Part shown: positions 1-11,426 of the stretch, piece after piece
Position numbering within the stretch: the first letter of the stretch is position 1
Layout: the number at the start of each line of letters is the position of its first letter
Assembly: GCF_014839805.1 (NCBI RefSeq)
Contig: NC_051124.1
Coordinates: 1,612,001 to 1,676,000 of the forward strand
Direction: 5' to 3'
From: Manduca sexta
Lineage: Eukaryota > Arthropoda > Insecta > Lepidoptera > Sphingidae
Length of the DNA: 64,000 nucleotides
Position numbers and translations under genes: made by a program
The notes under the pieces: model-generated
What the model was told of the DNA's origin: nothing
Seen by the model: the letters and a program-made list of their open reading frames with translations, nothing else
Database searches by the model: none

Positions 1-22
1 TTCGTCATCTGACAGATAATCC

Positions 23-302
23 TCTATATATATAAAAATTAATCCCTATTTCGCTTGGTCACGCCATCACGCGTGAACGGCTGGACAGATTTCACTATTT
101 TTTTTTGTTGTGTTTGTTATTGTCAGGAGTAGGTTCTTATGAAAGAAAAAAAATTATGCGGAAAATTAGAAAATTTAAGAAAACTTAACGTAAATATTAA
201 TTTTATATAACTGTCAATTGTTTGAAATAACTGTCAGCGATTGACGGAATGCGCGCTGCAAATTCATAGTTAAGACGGGACAACGTCTGTCGGGTCAGCT
301 AG
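23..302 (+). mobile_element. HelA: short non-autonomous Helitron-like element
   Basis: The element starts TCTATATATATAAAAAT and ends CTAG followed by T, the TC...CTRR architecture of Helitrons. A short stem (AGACG/CGTCT around GGACAA) lies about 14 bases before the CTAG end, as expected of a Helitron 3' hairpin. It has no coding capacity. A copy at 46843-47133 is almost identical along its length and one at 5391-5636 is decayed. The Helitron class is inferred from the ends and the A/T insertion pattern of the 46.8-kb copy. Confidence 0.72.
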
Positions 303-837
303 TATAAAAATAAAAATCTCATAAACACATTTCAAATTTCGAAATCGTTTCAAAATTTCACCTTTTGCCACTGCTGCATAGGTTATTCGAAGTCCATACA
401 TACCAGACATATTTCCAGACGCGACAAAATAATCCTTTTCTCATACAAACCGAGTTATCACGGTTCTAAAACGCATTACCGCTCCGCGAGTAATCAAGTG
501 ATGAGATTCAAGCGATTAGTATACAAAACCTTATGTTTTGGACTATGTAACTTCAAGAAGGCAAGACGAGTGAGTGAGAGTTATTATAATTAAATATTAG
601 TTTGATATTAATTCAAATTATTTGAACAGATTAGTGATGTTCATATATCTTTAATAGACATACGGAATCGTTGAAAAAATAAACATTCCACTGCCAATAC
701 TGCTTCCGCAATTTTTATTTTATCTAAAAACACCTAACAGATAATACGCACCATTCAAAGAACCTTAATGATCTTTGTTCCGTATCAAATCGTTTTAAAA
801 ATACAGTACATTACAAACAAATACAATAATTTCAATC
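303..837. other. AT-rich stretch, nothing recognised
   Basis: No open frame, RNA gene or repeat shared with the rest of the window was seen. It lies between the HelA element and a LINE 3' end. Confidence 0.5.
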
Positions 838-972
838 TATGGTTATCTGGAAGAGATCGCTCTTAGCGATAAGACCGCCTATTGTTGCACTTGTTATAGT
901 TATTTTGTTTATAGGTTTTTTTTTTCTTTTACTTATGTGGTGTTCAATAAAGAATTGTCTATCTATCTATCT
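838..972 (+). mobile_element. LINE 3' end with AATAAA and (TCTA)n tail
   Basis: The stretch contains GAGATCGCTCTTAGCGATAA, a motif I associate with lepidopteran LINE 3' untranslated regions. It then has a T-rich run, AATAAA near 945 and a short (TCTA)n tail. Polyadenylation signal followed directly by a short-period tail is the expected end of a 5'-truncated LINE copy. The exact clade is not assigned. Confidence 0.55.
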
Positions 973-1306
973 ACATTACTCTTCCCGCCCTTGATACAAT
1001 CTGTAGCCCGCTATCGCTTCCGCTCTCGCTGCAGCCTATAACATACTCCACAAACGAAGCAGGCGGGCACAGTGCAGTCTGCAATACGTTATTAGATCTA
1101 CACTGAACAAACCGAGGGACGGATACGATTCCAACCTGAATCAGATGTATTGAGCATCGGATTTAGTTAATATCCTATTTATATAAACATATAAGTCTGG
1201 ATTTAAAAGTATAAATTGAAATATTTTCTAAGTATAAATTGGCGTAGTAGTGAATACGTTTCATGCCGGTAAAGACTGAAATTATAAGGATCTTTTATAC
1301 CTAGAT
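973..1306. other. No feature recognised
   Basis: Mixed-composition sequence, with a somewhat GC-richer patch at about 985-1080. No coding or repeat signal was seen. Confidence 0.4.
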
Positions 1307-1445
1307 GTACAGCAAAGTGACTGCACTGATGGTGAGTAGAGTGAGGTCCAATAGAATGTCGAATGACGAGAGATGATTACCCGTCGACCGTTGACATAAT
1401 TATGCCGGCCTGTTGAAACTGGATATAGGGGCTGCAGGCGAGACT
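1307..1445 (+). repeat. Family E fragment
   Basis: This matches the first half of family E (CAAAGTGAC, TGATGGTGAGTAGAGTG, GAATGTCGAATGACGAGAG, TATGCCGGCCTGTTGAAAC). The second half is missing. Confidence 0.65.
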
Positions 1446-2149
1446 CTCAACAAATTACGATAAAGCAACATGGACATTATTGTCGTATTTTTGCAACATT
1501 TTAAAGGAGTTTTCAACATGGAAATCAAGCTCATATGTTCCGCAGCATCCCTAGCCTTCACAGATCAAGAAAACCATTAATTTCAAATTCAATACTGTTA
1601 GGAACTGAATCAATTTTGATTAAAATACAAAGAAGTATGGCTTTACAGATATATTTTCACAAAGATACTTACCAACCGACCGGTACGTGTGTCTATTTAT
1701 TTATTTAAGGACCTCTTAAAAATGCAACATGCTACTTCACTTATAGGAGACCACAGCATGCAAATTTAGGTACACCAGGTTAATTTGGTACAGAGGCATT
1801 TATATAATATTATTTAGATATTTATGTAGGAACTCAAAACAAGCAAAATAGAATAAAACATAATAAGTGACAAAACATAACAACACCTATTGAATAACAT
1901 GTGTTGGTGAATGTGATTAATTATAATTTATTGTGAGTACGTAATAATTACAGGACTTGTTTCCTATACTTGATTGACTATTTTTTTTTTTCGTCCTTAG
2001 AGGACTGGCTGTAGTCTTTCGATCATACTGCGTAGTCTTACGTATGTTGTTAATTACTAATCGCTGGTACATCAAACGTTTAGTGTTTTATAACAAAATA
2101 TAGATTCAGAAATGATCTAGTTCTGAGGTCATCATGTCAGCCGGGAATC
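1446..2149. other. No feature recognised
   Basis: AT-rich sequence with a T run near 1981. No coding or shared repeat signal was seen. Confidence 0.4.
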
Positions 2150-2322
2150 GTCTACTGCTGGACATAGCCCCCCCCCCCCCCCCCCATTGAGCGCCACAGG
2201 GACCGGTTCTGGGCCGCCCTCATCCATCGGACTCCGGCGACCCTCACCAGATCGTCGGTCCATCTCGTGGGGGCCTGCCTACGCTGGGGCTCCCGGTTCG
2301 TGGTCGCCACTCCAGAACTTTA
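2150..2322 (-). pseudogene. RTE-type LINE reverse transcriptase C-terminus, frameshifted
   Basis: Read on the minus strand, this encodes VLEWRPRTG..SVGRPP and then, one base out of frame, RWTDDLVRVAGVRWMRAAQ. This is the GRPxxRWxDDL...AGxxWMRxAQDR ending I know from RTE-type LINE proteins. The frameshift falls in the codon after GRPP. A run of 18 C on the plus strand (2168-2185) interrupts the last codons, where intact copies continue EAYVQQWT. It is a short dead fragment with no start codon. Confidence 0.72.
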
Positions 2323-3301
2323 GTTCTGAGGTAACAAACATAAAAAAGTCGAATTGATAACCTCCTCCTTTTTTTGAATTCGGTTAAATGTGTCATAGAT
2401 AACCTCACAAAAACATTTTACCCTAACAATATATTATGTTTTGCTTCTGTAGCACTATTTATTATTTTCTATCAATAAATCTAATACGTGAATAGTTGTC
2501 AATCCTTTATCAATTGCCCTTTTGTTGGATATTGACCTTTATTAGGCAGTCTGATTGATTTATAGATTTATGTTGTTATTTAATTCTTGATTGATTGTGG
2601 CTTTCGTTACATTAGCGAATACTGGAATATCAATATTTATTAGAAAAAGATTTTAAACATTTTACACTAGATTAAAAAAATATGTCTTATTTAGCAAGGT
2701 TTAGATAGGTTAGGAAACTATTGAGGACCTACATTTGAATCCCAGGTTGGGCAATGGAAATAGAGAAATTCTTAATTCTTAATTTACCCGAAACTAGATT
2801 TTGTGATGTATATGATGATAACCCTTCATCACTCCATGTGACAGAAAACAACGAACAATTGTTGCACAACTTACAATAAGTCCTGACTTTAGAATCGAAT
2901 CAACGTGCTCAACACCTCAATCCATTTCACTCCGCACTATATATCATTTTTAAAATGCTCAAAATCTCTCAGAAATACAATTCACTTCGCAACCAATGAA
3001 TTTAATAAAAGTTCATTCCCCGTAGACAATGGCTTCCGGGACTCAAATTCCATTGCACAATACGGGGCATATTTGTCGCGTCTGGCGGTCCCAACGAGCG
3101 CCGCCGTGAAGATATTTCTTATTTTCGAATATTGGCAGATTAATGAAATCGACTGGGCGTTTTTTAAAGAATGGATTTACGATTGTTTTTCAAAAGCAGG
3201 GATGCGAAGATGAAGGGTGACTGCGTTTTTAAGGGACCACGTAAATAAAAGACATTTTTGTTTTATGTACGTTACATATTGCTCGCAGCTTCGCCTGTGG
3301 G
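2323..3301. other. No feature recognised
   Basis: It contains a 102-codon open frame (2905-3213) that begins with GTG and resembles nothing I know. At 2721-2756 there is a tRNA-like B-box (TTTGAATCCCAGG), possibly an eroded SINE head. No gene can be supported. Confidence 0.45.
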
Positions 3302-3661
3302 ACATTTCTGGTATAATAATAATAATATCAGCCCTGTATTATATACTTTGCCCACTGCTGAGCACGGGCCTCCTCTACTGCTGAGAGGGATTAGACCTTA
3401 GTCCACCACGCTGGCCTAGTGCGGATTGGTAGACTTCACACACCTTCAAAATTCCTATAGAGAACTTCTCAGATGTGCAGGTTTCCTCACGATGTTTTCC
3501 TTCACCGTTAAAGCGAACGATAAATTCACAAAGAATACACACATGATTTTTTAGAAAAGTCAGAGGTGTGTGCCCTTGGGATTTGAACCTGGCGGACATT
3601 CGTCTTGGCAGTCCGTTCCACACCCAACTAGGCTATCGCCGCTTGCAACATTTCTAGTATA
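3302..3661 (-). mobile_element. SINE-A, full length, with target-site duplication
   Basis: A tRNA-type SINE on the minus strand. Its head is at 3642 (GCGGCGATAGCCTAG) and its 3' end near 3316 (GGGCTGATATTATTATTA). It is flanked by direct repeats ACATTTCTGGTATA (3302-3315) and ACATTTCTAGTATA (3648-3661), one mismatch in 14, which marks it as a retrotransposed copy. A minus-strand open frame inside it is incidental. Confidence 0.85.
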
Positions 3662-4894
3662 AAAGTCAATTTAAAAAAATATATTTTTTAGTTCTGAAAA
3701 CTCGAGTGGCTATAAATAAGAATTTCTAACCAATATCTGAATATATAATAGATGTATTTCTTTGAAATTTAAATGTACTAGGTATATGTATGTTCCTCTG
3801 CCTACCTTAGCCGAAAGCGAAAAAATATCTATATAGATAAAAACCCTTCTCACACCAAAGGACGTTTGGCCTAAATTCCTTTGCAATGTTCGTTACACGA
3901 AACACGAAACCATATATAGCCATTTAGATGTTAAAATCTATTTAGTATTCAGGAAGCCAGCCGTCATAACAAGCATACTCTCTGTCTACCTCATAACAGA
4001 CGTGTCTATATGGTAAATACAAAATTGAAAACGAAACGAGCGCGGCGATTTAATAGAATTTATATTCGAACCCATTGTGTACAGCTAGCGATGCAACACA
4101 AATGAGTAGGGGGAATGGCACTGTTGTCGGTCTGTTTGGTATTTTAGAATGCGAAAGAGGTATTTTATTAACCGTCTTCAAAAAAAGAAGGTTTTCAAAT
4201 CGACATATATTTCTTTGAGAAAAAAACATAATGTGTTATATTATATTATATGAAATAATAAATACATTTTAATATCAACATAAATTCAACCACAATCTGA
4301 GATAGTCAGCCAGTTTTCGAAAACTGTATACGGCTGTTATACTGTTAAAAATACACTAAAAGTATAATGTCATTGTTTTAAAATTATTAAATCGACAAAA
4401 TCTCTACAATGTAAAAATATTTTTTATTATCCGTAGGGATTAATAAATTTAAATGAAAATTTTAATTTTAATTATTATCGTTATGTGCGTTATTTTTTGG
4501 AATCAATATTTGACTTCTTTAAATACCATAAAAATAAATAGGAACTTAAAGGTTACATTTAAACTGATGGTTAAAAAGTTCAAGTGTCAACAATAGGGTG
4601 TGGTACCTCAATGCAGGCAACCATTACGAAAGCGGATGCATTTGTCTGTATCAACCGCCTAGGGACAATAGTATTATAATATGATAATTTTGTGCATTTT
4701 CACCTTCCGCCATTCTTATGCATCACTGTCGCGGTGCAACTTACGAGCTTTGAGCTTACGTTCAATATTTATTAGCCTTTAATAAATATACATCATGCGA
4801 CCAAGTTATAAAACATAAAATGCATTTTTATATTTATTAATAAATGTAATCTTAGTTGTTTTAGCGAATTTACGTGAGACAGTAGATTCCTGAA
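3662..4894. other. AT-rich stretch with a small repeat fragment
   Basis: Around 4170-4210 is ACCGTCTTCAAAAAAAGAAG, a relative of the arthropod repeat that begins ACCGACTTCAAAAAAGG; another relative lies near 43131. Nothing else was recognised. Confidence 0.45.
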
Positions 4895-5220
4895 GCGACG
4901 GTAGCCTAGTTAGGTGTGGAGCGCACGGTTGAAAGGAATGTCCGCAGGTTCAAATCCCAAGGGTACGCACCTTTGACGTTTCTAAAAAATATGTGTGTAT
5001 TTTTTGTGAATTATCGCTTGCTTTAACGGTGAAGGAAAACATCTTGAGGAAACCTACATACATCATTCTCTATAGGAATCTTGAGGATGTGTGTGATGTG
5101 TGAAGTCTACCAATTCACGCCAGGCCAGCGTGGTGGACTAAGGCCTAATCCCTGTCAATAGAACAGGAGGCCCGTGCCTAGCAGTAGGACAGTATATAAT
5201 ACAGGGCTAATATTATTATA
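4895..5220 (+). mobile_element. SINE-A, full length
   Basis: The copy runs from GCGACGGTAGCCTAG through the tRNA-type B-box (GGTTCAAATCCC near 4948) and the body (TTTAACGGTGAAGGAAAAC, GGTGGACTAAGGCC) to ACAGGGCTAATATTATTATA. No clear target-site duplication was found. Confidence 0.82.
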
Positions 5221-5390
5221 TCAGTTCGATGCCCAGGTTAATTATAACAACCGGTGTTCGATTTATAAACAGTTTGTGTCATGTGATATGATGGATCCAT
5301 TGTGGTTATATCAACCCTCAAGATATGGACAGAAAGTTCTTAGTAGTACCAGTCTAGATATAGGTGGCTTGTACAACCTTTGTAATTAGT

Positions 5391-5636
5391 TTCCATTTCC
5401 CTCGGTCATTGCATCACGCATGAACGGATGGAACAATTTCGCTAATTCTTTTTTGTTAATTATCAAAATAAGCTTATTATGGAAGCAAAAATCAAGAAAG
5501 TTTAACGGAATATTAGACAACTTAACTATATTAATTTTACGTAACTGACAGTTGTTTAAAATAACTGTCAGCGATTGACAGAATGCGCTCTGAAAATTCA
5601 TAGTTAAAACAGGACAGTTTCTGTCCGGGCCGCTAG
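5391..5636 (+). mobile_element. HelA, decayed copy
   Basis: It resembles the 46.8-kb HelA copy from CATTTCCCTCGGTCATTGCA to the terminal CTAG (5633-5636, followed by T). The 5' TC end is not recognisable and there are many substitutions. The 3' hairpin region is retained in altered form. Confidence 0.65.
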
Positions 5637-6224
5637 TTAATAAAAAACGCCATTACCTTATACTTTGTATCCCATTTCTACTACCGTGACACGTGCGTCC
5701 TTTAATGTATTAAACATATCCGATTATTAAGCCGTTAAGGATTTATGTTTGGACTCATCGTATGTTAATCAATGTATTATTCAAAAGCGTTTTCAACTAA
5801 ATGAATATGGAAATACCTTTTATAGACGTCTACCTACTTTTACTATACAGGGTCATTTTAATATTGCATTAATAAATATTCTTCTAACTCTGTTTACATT
5901 GTGCCAAAAGTCATCCATTAATAATGAATATTTTAACTAAAAAGCCAAGCTTTACTTTTCTGATTTGATTATTTTGCACTTCAACGGGACGTGTAAAATG
6001 AAAATTACTTTTAATTGATATTCATTTTGTTTGCAATATACCCTTTTTTATTTACATCTACGGTTATAGTAACTTATTGTAAAGTGTTACTTTCAAAAAG
6101 TAAAGTGTGCGCTTTCATTTAGTAACGCAATCTCGAAATGACCCCGTATAGTCTTTGAAAAATAATACTAATTCAGACAAACTTTGAATGCTAAGGGTAC
6201 CAGCCCAGTCTATTTTACTGGATA
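5637..6224. other. No feature recognised
   Basis: AT-rich. A 63-codon frame at 5749-5940 begins without ATG and shows no recognisable motif. Confidence 0.4.
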
Positions 6225-6418
6225 CGAAGTTTTATATATGCGCCATGACTACGTCGATACCGTTTTGTTCAATATCAGCACGGAGTCTGAAATTTGTGCT
6301 TGATATGGCGATAGGCTCGCCCCATATCACATTGTGAGACGGAATACACGCGGCGGAAAGTGAGTGCGCTTGTTGCTCCTCTGTCTACCCTTCCGGGGAT
6401 AAAAGGCGTGAGTGCGTC
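6225..6418 (+). mobile_element. SINE-B (Metulj-like), partial
   Basis: The body of the family is clear: AATATCAGCACGGAGTCTG, GATATGGCGATAGGCTCGCC, TTCCGGGGATAAAAGGCGTG. The tRNA-like head is eroded. Confidence 0.72.
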
Positions 6419-7642
6419 TATGAATATAGAAATATCCTTATGGAAGTATATCTATTTCCAATATACCTACCTTGATTCATGAATGACCATTTGAGTCCAA
6501 ATTTCAACTGTGGATGAAGACAAAACAGTGCCATGCAGTACATTGAATTTAATTTTTGTGATGCTACTGTCTTTAGTTAGATAAAGATCTTTGTAAGAAA
6601 TATCGTCAGTAATTTTTATGAAACAGGAGATTTTGGCAAGTGCGCCAACATAAAAGATCTTTCCTGAAATAAAATTCCAACTATGTTCATTACCAGGAAC
6701 AAAGATAACCTACATGTCAATCCTGGGTTATATTAAGGATGTCACTGCATGTGCCAAACATCGATCCACTCATCTGTTCCTCCGTTCACTTTTAACATCC
6801 AATTCTTCAAAACTTTCGCAATTATATTAGTAATACTGCTTATTTACCCCAAGCTATATATCCCACATGGTTTTGAGGTCAATTTTACCTGACTTTCTTC
6901 TCTACATCTAGATCTCTATCATCACCTACATCGCTCTATCCAAAATGTTTTCAAAAACTTGACATTGTCATACCTTTCAGTACTAAATCTTTCCACCGTA
7001 TCTTCTTGATTACTTATCCATCGTATTTTAATCAGCATATCTTTTAATAACTCAAGTACATTGGAGGGTTCGAAGTACCTCCTCACAGCCCCACCCTTTA
7101 CATGTTATTAATTATACGTCACAAGACATTTGATATACAGTGTAATACAATGAGCACTAATGGATATCAATTTGAACAGAATCATCACGCCGTGCGCCAG
7201 GGGCGTGACTAGAGGAAACGTTTCAGATGGCTACACTAATATAATGGCGTTTAGAATATTCATGATTTTTTGTGTTTATTGCTTAATTTGAATTTACGGT
7301 GTTGAGCGAGTTTTGTCCTATTTATATATGATTTAAATGTTAATTGGGAGATGTCCAAAAACGGTTATTTATTTGACAAAAAAATTAAGTAAAATAATTT
7401 ATATATTTGGATAGAATTCTTTAAAACAAGTTTATTAAAATTTTTTTTTTAAAGACCTTCGTTTTTGAGATTTTTTGTAATTTTACTTTAAGTTAAAAAT
7501 TACACTTACAATGAACGCTTTAGAAAAATAAATGTTACTATATTAGAACGCACACCCAAAAAAAGTAAAATTGTAAAAAAAATGTTTGTCTCTAAGAATA
7601 ACCTCGAATGACATTTTTTATTAATAAATAAATAATAAATAC
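6419..7642. other. AT-rich stretch, nothing recognised
   Basis: No RNA gene, credible coding frame or shared repeat was seen. A/T runs occur near 7440 and 7560. Confidence 0.4.
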
Positions 7643-8043
7643 TAATTCGATTTTTTTCACTAATAGAAAGCTACATTACATATTTCTGAGTGCTATAGGC
7701 TACTTTTATCCCGGAAAAATATTTATCCCGGAAAACCTTCACGCTGACAGAATCGCAAGTTGGCGGCCTCGGTTGCGTGGTTGTACTATATACGCGTTAC
7801 GACGACTGCGCTCTGAGGATCTGGATTCGAATCCCGAGTCGGGCAAAGTGATATTTGGGTTTTTTCTGTTCAGTATCAGTCCGGAGTCTGGAATTTGAAC
7901 CCGATATGGCAATAGGCTCGCCCCCTATCACATCATGGGACGGAACACACTTGGCGAAAAGTGGATGCCCTGATTGCGCCTTTTACCCTTTCGGGGATAA
8001 ATGTGTGATTATGTGTGTGTGTGTAAAAGCAAGTAAAAGCTAC
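7643..8043 (+). mobile_element. HelB (Helitron-like) 3' part, split by a SINE-B
   Basis: 7643-7760 matches the 3' half of HelB (AGGCTACTTTTATCCCGG..., CACGCTGACAGAATCGCAAGT). The terminal AAAAGCTAC resumes at 8035-8043. The SINE-B between them is bracketed by GCAAGT at 7755-7760 and 8029-8034. HelB is a short element with TC...CTAG ends; here the last G of CTAG has changed. Confidence 0.65.
7761..8028 (+). mobile_element. SINE-B (Metulj-like), full length
   Basis: The tRNA-like head GGCCTCGGTTGCGTGGTTGT has a B-box at GGATTCGAATCCC. The body follows (CAGTATCAGTCCGGAGTCTG, ATGGGACGGAACACACTTGG) and it ends GGGGATAAATGTGTGATTATG with a (GT)n tail. It sits inside a HelB copy with a 6-base target-site duplication GCAAGT. 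The 95-codon open frame through it is incidental. Confidence 0.82.
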
Positions 8044-8217
8044 TTAATTTATAAACACAATTTCTTCATGAAGCAAATTGTTTTCTATAGATCTTCAAAA
8101 CATAACTTAAAACTCCCTAGTCGTACCACACAAGATGTGTAGGTCTGGGGTCACGCCAGTCGTGTGCAAGTATTAAATGTCAGCCGTGGCACGTTTGGAA
8201 AGTATTTCCTATACAAT

Positions 8218-8265
8218 GGACGCGTTGATTCGGTAAGTCGAAGGTACTAGTTCGAATATGGTGGA
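8218..8265 (+). repeat. Possible tRNA-like SINE head
   Basis: GGACGCGTTGATTCGGTAAG followed by a degenerate B-box (TAGTTCGAATATGG). Only the head is recognisable, so the call is weak. Confidence 0.25.
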
Positions 8266-8636
8266 GGCATTTTTTTTTTGTAAAATTAAATATTTTTTAC
8301 ATCCCATCAATAGGGAATATTCTCCGATCTTCCATCTGCATTGTGTTCTTAAACAATGTAGGGCCAACGCAATACTTTTAAAAAATGCAAAAATGAATTA
8401 ATTTAGATTTTAAGGCGAGTCAATTAAGATCATTTTCCATTGAAAATCTAATCCAAACTAAATAATGTAACAAAGACGTAAACAGTTTACTACACCTGGA
8501 AATTGAACCTTCGTATCCCAAAAACTCCCGCTAAACCGAACCAAAACACGATACAACGAGGCTGTTGCATAAACACGTCCCACCGTGTCTAACTGTTGCA
8601 TAACACCGCGCCATAAATAGGGTTTAGTTTGATTTA
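8266..8636. other. No feature recognised
   Basis: A 127-codon minus-strand frame reaches into this stretch (8458-8841). It lacks a proper ATG at its limit, crosses the repeat at 8637-8706 and has no recognisable domain. Confidence 0.35.
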
Positions 8637-8706
8637 GGGCCGGTGCACACCGCTTGTTAATTTTACTGTCAGACGCTTGTTTTGACGCTCGTGTGTGCAC
8701 GGATTT
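8637..8706. repeat. Short inverted-repeat element (possible MITE remnant)
   Basis: GGGCCGGTGCACACCG at the left and CGTGTGTGCACGG at the right form imperfect inverted termini about 70 bases apart. No target duplication was identified. Confidence 0.35.
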
Positions 8707-8848
8707 GTTTGGTTTTCTGATATACGGATGAGGTGAATAGGAAGTATTGAGTTTAGTTAGACCTAAGATGGCGGACTGATTTGCATGCAGAGTTTTATTC
8801 ATTATTTTGTCTCCCGCATTGCTATGGAGGGAAGTGGACAATTAATTT

Positions 8849-9008
8849 TTCCAACTCTTTCTATTTGATTAATTTCATTGCGGGACAATGACAAATTAGT
8901 TTTCCCTAAGACTCGCCGAGCTTCACTGCTCAGTGTCATAAAATGCGTGCCACTGCTGATCCTGGCTTACAGTTATAGTGGTGGGTGTGAAGGCGGGAAA
9001 GTCTCAAG
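8849..9008 (+). repeat. Family I repeat, copy 1
   Basis: This matches 29068-29230 almost throughout: CTATTTGATTAATTTCATTG, GACAAATTAGTTTTCCCTAA, CACTGCTGATCCTGGCTTAC, GTGGTGGGTGTGA, GCGGGAAAGTCTCAAG. The class is unknown. It is GC-richer than its surroundings. Confidence 0.7.
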
Positions 9009-9715
9009 TCTCAAGATAAGTTTTATTGATAACTCGTAAGGTTACGAAGTTTTGGGGTATACAGGGAAGCTAATTCATTCATATTTCGTCAATGCACTCA
9101 ATGATTTTTTCTCTGTATTTCGTGACGTTCCTTAGGCCTTATAAGCACAAATTATACTGAACGAGTCATGTCTATCTTTTCAAATCGGAAAACACAGTCT
9201 AAATGACATTATCCGTCAGTGCTGAAGGATATAATCCGATTCCTGCCTGCTTATCAATACTAGGTTGTGTTGGGTTTCCCTTTCAGAAATGTCCACCTTT
9301 CGCCAATGCTGGATAAATCATATTTTTTCAAAATCCAAAATACACCATTACTGTTAGGTAAATGAATATCATTTCAGCTCCATCGGGTTACTCGCTCGTA
9401 CTTTCAACAACACTCACAAATTGCACAACGTAAATAAAACTGAGTAAAGTTACTGCGAAATTCGGCTTCTCGTTTTTCAGAGCGCTTCGTGTACAACCTG
9501 TGTGCAACGTAAACCACGCTAACTTTAGGGAACAGTTGGGAAACGTTTTCAAATTTAGCGACTTTTTAGCGTGATACTGAGTTGTTTTTTAGCGTATTTG
9601 CTCACGTTATTTGCTGTGATTGCTATTGGAGTATTGGAGAAGTGGGGGGTGCTATTTGATACGTAGCTCAACCCTTCCAAATCAATTACAAGATAGAACT
9701 ACCTGAGGTATTAAT
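9009..9715. other. No feature recognised
   Basis: No coding, RNA or shared repeat signal was seen. Confidence 0.4.
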
Positions 9716-9945
9716 CTAATCGTATCCGTGAAGGGGGTAGGCAGGGATGCAACTAGTACACCCACTTTACACCGTATATTTCGTCTCATATGATAGGGGA
9801 CGAGCTTATCGCCATAACGTGACAAACTCCAGGTTCCAAATTGATACTGAGAAGAAAAATCCAATATCGATCGACGTGGGATTCATACCTTAGAACTCAT
9901 AGCGGTGTCGTACCGCGCAAGAAATACAACTACTACGCGGTAGTC
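9716..9945 (-). mobile_element. SINE-B (Metulj-like), diverged
   Basis: On the minus strand the tRNA-like head (near 9945) is followed by the body, with the complements of TTCGTCTCATATGATAGGGG and CTTATCGCCATAACG. Many substitutions indicate an old copy. Confidence 0.62.
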
Positions 9946-10109
9946 TATCGTAATGGTTATAGTAGTAATAGTAGTCAAGTAAACTCCTAGGGATGCTGTT
10001 TGACTGTCAATTCGATCTAAATGTCAATTGTCATATCATGTCAGTTTATTTCGGTATAGTCGCATCAGGACTACGATCGTTAAATTATGCCGAGACCACC
10101 TGATCAGTA

Positions 10110-10285
10110 CAATGTCACTCATGTTATATTGCGGTATTGCCGTCCTGCGGTCTCAGGTTAGATGCCCGGGTCGGGTAATGACGTGGGATTTTCAGTATAT
10201 AACCGGAGTCTGGAATTGAGGGCAATAAGTCAATAGGCTCCTTCGATATAACGTAGAACCTAACATAGCGAGAGAAATCTGTGTT
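10110..10285 (+). mobile_element. SINE-B (Metulj-like), diverged
   Basis: The tRNA-like head (TTGCGGTATTGCCGTCCTGC, then TTAGATGCCCGGGTCGGG) is followed by TTTTCAGTATATAACCGGAG and the eroded body. Confidence 0.55.
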
Positions 10286-10560
10286 CACCTCTGCAAACGA
10301 GCAAACGGTCCGCCTGATGGTAAGTAGCATCTGCCGCTCATGGTCTAAAGCAAAACCAGAGGCACATCCAAGCCGTCGCCTACCGGTCGGAGGACTCTTT
10401 ATAAACCTCATTTAAAGAAGGACAAGTCATGGCGCTCGGAAAACCTACATGTAGGGAATTCATTCTGAAGTTTGCACATGCGCGGCAAGACCTGAAAGGA
10501 AATGTGTAAATTCTGATTAGCAGGCAACGCCTCTTTACCATCAGGTCTAGTGTTACTCTG
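10286..10560 (-). repeat. Retroposon 3' tail carrying CTTACCATCAGG, with flanking repeat
   Basis: On the minus strand this reads CTTACCATCAGGCGGACCG, then GTTTGCTCGTTTGC at its lower-coordinate end. Families D and E carry the same 12-base tail motif. Further right, GTTTGCACATGCGCGGCAAG resembles other lepidopteran dispersed repeats. The class is unresolved. Confidence 0.45.
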
Positions 10561-11185
10561 CTTAGAAAAATACATTAAGTCGTTAATTATCTCTGTCAAG
10601 GAGCAGTCAAATCATTCTTGAACATGTGTCGCCATGCTCCAAACTCCCCTTTATTTTGATGACGAATTTGACGGACATCATCCGGAGTTCATTCGGTTAT
10701 TAGATTTCATATTAATTGCTTCCGAGAAGTATTGTGAGCGTGTTTTAATTGTAAACGTTTCTATAGCTTTTGTATAGAGCCCTATGATTTTGTGAATTGA
10801 GGCGTATTATTTAGGGATTTATATTTATGTTGATTTTGGGTAAATACGGACTATGTAGGTACTTGAAATAACTAATTTGTTACTTACATGCGTTTTAAAA
10901 TTGTAAATATATTGTTTGTTCTCCAAACTGAACCTACCTTGCTTCCAATAATTTGAGGTCAAATCACTTATTCGTAGTTAAATTATAAAAATATATATTC
11001 TTTAATACTTATTAGCCCTACCGTCACTTCTAATATCACGATTTATCGCCTTAAGCCAAACTAAACATAAATGCTAGGTACGAATTATCGCAATAATTTA
11101 ATAACGGCATTTTGACATATTTTAATCTAACACTTGAGATAACAATAATTTTTCAGATTTATTACGGCAATGGTTATTGAGATCA
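10561..11185. other. AT-rich stretch, nothing recognised
   Basis: No coding, RNA or shared repeat signal was seen. Confidence 0.4.
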
Positions 11186-11426
11186 CGTTATTTATCTAAG
11201 GATAGAGCATTCCTGTGATAACAAGTCTGTTTCTCAGCTTTGTTTTTCTGACAGATTGCTGTTTGTTCAACTTTGTTTATCTGACAGCCAACAGATTCAA
11301 ATTGTATCTCAATATTATCCAATCACAACGGCCCTATGTCTACGTACTGCGAAGGCTACCATGCCGTCAGCACTGCGAAACAGACTTGTTATCACAGCAA
11401 TGCTCCGTCCTTAGATAAAAAACGTC
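11186..11426. mobile_element. MITE with terminal inverted repeats of about 50 bp
   Basis: The left arm (about 11186-11233) and right arm (about 11375-11426) are inverted copies: ATCTAAGGAnnGAGCATTnC, then TGTGATAACAAGTCTGTTTC (20 bases perfect). The interior (CTTTGTTTATCTGACAGCCAAC, then TTGTATCTCAAT) reappears inverted at 28256-28350. There is no coding capacity. The outer boundary and target duplication were not resolved. A 67-codon frame inside is incidental. Confidence 0.7.

Noticed and set aside
8458..8841. 127-codon minus-strand open frame, one of the longest in the window
   Set aside because: Its outer limit begins with TTG, it crosses an inverted-repeat element at 8637-8706, and no domain or splice structure is evident.
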